24,234 nt of DNA, taken from positions 1 through 24,234 of the forward strand of contig JAXEDY010000020.1 of the NCBI GenBank assembly GCA_034104345.1, written 5' to 3'. The number at the start of each line of letters is the position of its first letter. Within the stretch, counting starts at the first letter, position 1. The position numbers and the translations under genes were made by a program. This DNA is from HGM11416 sp034104345 (lineage in GTDB: Bacteria; Bacillota; Clostridia; Christensenellales; Borkfalkiaceae). Positions 22,626-24,234 of this stretch are shown here, piece after piece. Under the pieces are notes generated by a model, which was not told the DNA's origin, did not search any database, and saw only the letters and a list, made by a program, of their open reading frames with translations.

Positions 22626-23741
22626 TCAAATTTTTCCGTATTTTTCATAAAACTCTTTAACAAATTCGTCAAGATAATCGCCTAAAATCGCCTTTCGTAA
22701 ATTTTTCGCCAAATTCATTAAAAAAGTTATGTTGTGCAAACTTAAAAGCATTCCGCCCATCATTTCGCCCACGTTCACCATGTGCCTTAAATACGCTTTG
22801 GTGTAATTTTTGCAGCAATAGCAATCACATTCTTCGTCGAGCGGGGTAAAATCTTCTTTATATTTGCCGTTTCGAACGACGACTTTGCCGTGCGAAGTCA
22901 TTGCCGTGCCGTTACGAGCGATACGGGTTGCTAAAACGCAGTCGAACATATCCACTCCGCGAAGCACCCCTTCGATTATGCAGTCGGGGCTGCCCACGCC
23001 CATAAGATAACGCGCTTTGCCCTGCGGGTATTTATCGAGCATAAAATCGAGAATATCATACATCGTTTCTTTGGGTTCGCCCACCGAAAGCCCGCCTATG
23101 CCGAAACCGCACCCGGCGTAAGGAATGGTTTCTTTAAGCGAAATTTCGCGCAAATCTTTAAAAACGTTGCCCTGAACTATGGGGAAAAGTGCCTGATTTT
23201 CGTTTTTATGTTCGTTGTAGCAACGGTCTAACCAGTTAAGCGTGCGTTTCATTGCCTTTTCGGCGTTTTTGTGGTCGATCCCGTATTCGCTGCACTGGTC
23301 GAACGCCATAATTATATCCGCGCCGAGATTGTTTTCTATCTGAATGGCGCGTTCGGGGGTTATAAAATGCTTCGAACCGTCTACGCTCGACGAAAACACC
23401 ACGCCTTCGTCTTTTATATCGTTTAGTTTTGCAAGCGAAAACACCTGAAAGCCGCCGCTGTCGGTTAAAATCGGCTTGTCCCAGTTCATAAACTTATGCA
23501 AACCGCCCGCTTTTTTAACGATTTCGTCACCCGGTCGCATGTAAAGATGATACGTGTTGGCAAGTATTATCTGCGCCCCCGCTTCTTTCAGGTCGCGCGG
23601 AAAAACACCTTTTACCGTAGCCTGCGTGCCTACGGGCATGTAAATGGGGGTTTCGATATCGCCGTGCGGGGTGTGAAGTATGCCCGCCCTTGCCCCGTAT
23701 TTTTTATCTTGTTTTATTACTTCGTAAGAAAATTTTGCCAT
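22626..23741 (-). CDS. tgt: Queuine tRNA-ribosyltransferase (tRNA-guanine transglycosylase)
   Basis: The 371-residue enzyme replaces guanine 34 in GUN-anticodon tRNAs with a queuosine precursor. Visible marks: the TDSGGFQVFSL segment (93-103) with general-acid Asp94; FDQC (147-150); GFGIGGLSVGE (212-222); the nucleophile region VDMFDC (263-268, Asp264); and the zinc site Cys305, Cys307, Cys310 with His336. Length is standard. No Shine-Dalgarno is seen before ATG; the start is supported by similarity alone. queA, its usual neighbour, is not in the window. The gene borders the repeat array on its upstream side. Confidence 0.96.
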   Translation of the reverse strand: MAKFSYEVIKQDKKYGARAGILHTPHGDIETPIYMPVGTQATVKGVFPRDLKEAGAQIILANTYHLYMRPGDEIVKKAGGLHKFMNWDKPILTDSGGFQVFSLAKLNDIKDEGVVFSSSVDGSKHFITPERAIQIENNLGADIIMAFDQCSEYGIDHKNAEKAMKRTLNWLDRCYNEHKNENQALFPIVQGNVFKDLREISLKETIPYAGCGFGIGGLSVGEPKETMYDILDFMLDKYPQGKARYLMGVGSPDCIIEGVLRGVDMFDCVLATRIARNGTAMTSHGKVVVRNGKYKEDFTPLDEECDCYCCKNYTKAYLRHMVNVGEMMGGMLLSLHNITFLMNLAKNLRKAILGDYLDEFVKEFYEKYGKI

Positions 23742-23785
23742 AGAGCGTGTATAAAATTAAAAGTTTTTTGGTTCTTTATTTTTTT

Positions 23786-23817
23786 AAAAGTGGGGTTATA
23801 AGCCCGTTATCGGCATT
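23786..23817 (-). repeat. Dispersed 32-nt repeat, copy 3 (upstream of tgt)
   Basis: It matches copy 2 (13633-13664) at 27 of 32 positions. On the minus strand it lies inside a 26-codon frame (23776-23856) that again reads A-D-N-G-L-I; that frame has no ribosome binding site and I do not call it a gene. Confidence 0.6.
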
Positions 23818-23855
23818 TTCGCACAAATTTGTTATAAGGAAAAAAACCGACGGCA

Positions 23856-24234
23856 TAACGCCGAGATGCGACGCTTATAAAAACAAAGTATTTGGGTTTA
23901 GAAGCGAGACAGGCAAGGCTCGCGCGGCATTGCGGACATGATAGACCTTTTTGGTCATCGTGGTCGCAAATGCCGAGCAGAAACGCAGCATGTCGACGCT
24001 TATGAAAACAAAGTATTTGGGTTTAGAAGCGAGCAGGTCAAGGCACGCGAGCATTTTCGACGGGGCGCATACCGAATCGTATGTAACCCGATAAAAGCGC
24101 AGCGTAACGCCGAGATGCGACGCTTATAAAAACAAAGTATTTGGGTTTAGAAGCGAGACAGGCAAGGCTCGCGCGGCATTGCGGACATGATAGACCTTTT
24201 CGGTCATCGTGGTCGCAAATGCCAAGCAGAAACG
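23856..24234. repeat. Tandem array of about 125-bp units (three copies, truncated by the window edge)
   Basis: Unit A (about 23859-23983), unit B (23984-24107) and unit C (24108 to the edge) share the core ACGCTTAT.AAAAC followed by AAAGTATTTGGGTTTAGAAG and CGAG. A (23856-23985) and C (24105-24234) are identical at 128 of 130 positions; B keeps the core but has a different second half. In A and C the second half is a long hairpin: CGGCAT (23925-23930) pairs with ATGCCG (23970-23975) around TGCGGACATGAT.GACC and its complement, closed by a T-rich loop. One A/C difference is in that loop. B instead has CATAC-cgaatc-GTATG. Open frames on the plus strand through the core read DAY.NKVFGFRSE, but they end at once in the flanks and lack ribosome binding sites. 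Function unknown. Confidence 0.75.

Noticed and set aside
23776..23856. 26-codon minus-strand frame upstream of tgt containing the repeat
   Set aside because: No ribosome binding site and no recognisable family; better explained as part of repeat DNA, though its frame matches that of the copies in genes.
23747..24129. Short plus-strand frames through the tandem array (DAY.NKVFGFRSE)
   Set aside because: They lack ribosome binding sites and end in unrelated flanks; the hairpin structure fits non-coding repeats better.
23856..24234. CRISPR array
   Set aside because: Repeats are about 125 bp apart, the shared core is over 35 bp, and the intervening sequence in units A and C is the same rather than unique.

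Overview
The window looks like chromosomal DNA of an uncultured Clostridia-type Firmicute; a Christensenellales-like gut lineage is my guess, not shown by the sequence. Reasons: strong AGGAG ribosome binding sites, TTGACA/TATAAT promoters with 17-bp spacers, many U-tract terminators, HemZ, a bifunctional Rel, and a tgt / yajC / TIGR04086-type membrane protein / secD / secF / recJ / rel / MBL / hemZ order like that of Clostridia. Nearly every gene lies on the minus strand; the only clear plus-strand gene is a ferritin-like protein at 7064-8392.

Layout, left to right. 1-39 is the 5' end of a 23S rRNA gene that runs off the left edge, preceded by a structured leader and its own promoter (354-382), with no 16S rRNA upstream: an unlinked 23S gene. 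632-2356 is a phosphoglucomutase with its own promoter and terminator. 2664-3524 is a short M19-type dipeptidase, followed by a broken XRE regulator (3675-3869). 3893-6617 is a metal-efflux operon: an ArsR/SmtB repressor, a free-standing HMA metallochaperone and a CadA-like P1B ATPase lacking its own HMA domain. A palindromic operator overlaps the transcription start. Divergent to it is a 442-residue ferritin-like protein of unknown function. 8393-8833 holds two terminators around a cluster of palindromic REP-like repeats.

Next come pnp (8834-10930) and rpsO (11252-11506), separated by a terminator and by a long hairpin in the pnp leader. From 23741 down to 11763 the minus strand carries tgt, yajC, a TIGR04086-type membrane protein, secD, secF, recJ, rel, an MBL-fold hydrolase and hemZ. 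This combines tRNA queuosine modification, Sec translocation, DNA repair, the stringent response and a radical-SAM haem-type enzyme. Internal promoters (22579-22607, 21310-21338) and terminators (21408-21438, 18648-18674) split it into several transcription units. The right end (23786-24234) is gene-poor and made of repeats: three tandem units of about 125 bp, each carrying the same core.

The most unusual signal is a dispersed repeat of about 32 nt, an imperfect palindrome, found five times. Two copies lie in the same reading frame inside unrelated genes (dipeptidase, MBL hydrolase), one at the start of the XRE remnant, one inside a terminator loop, and one next to the tandem array.
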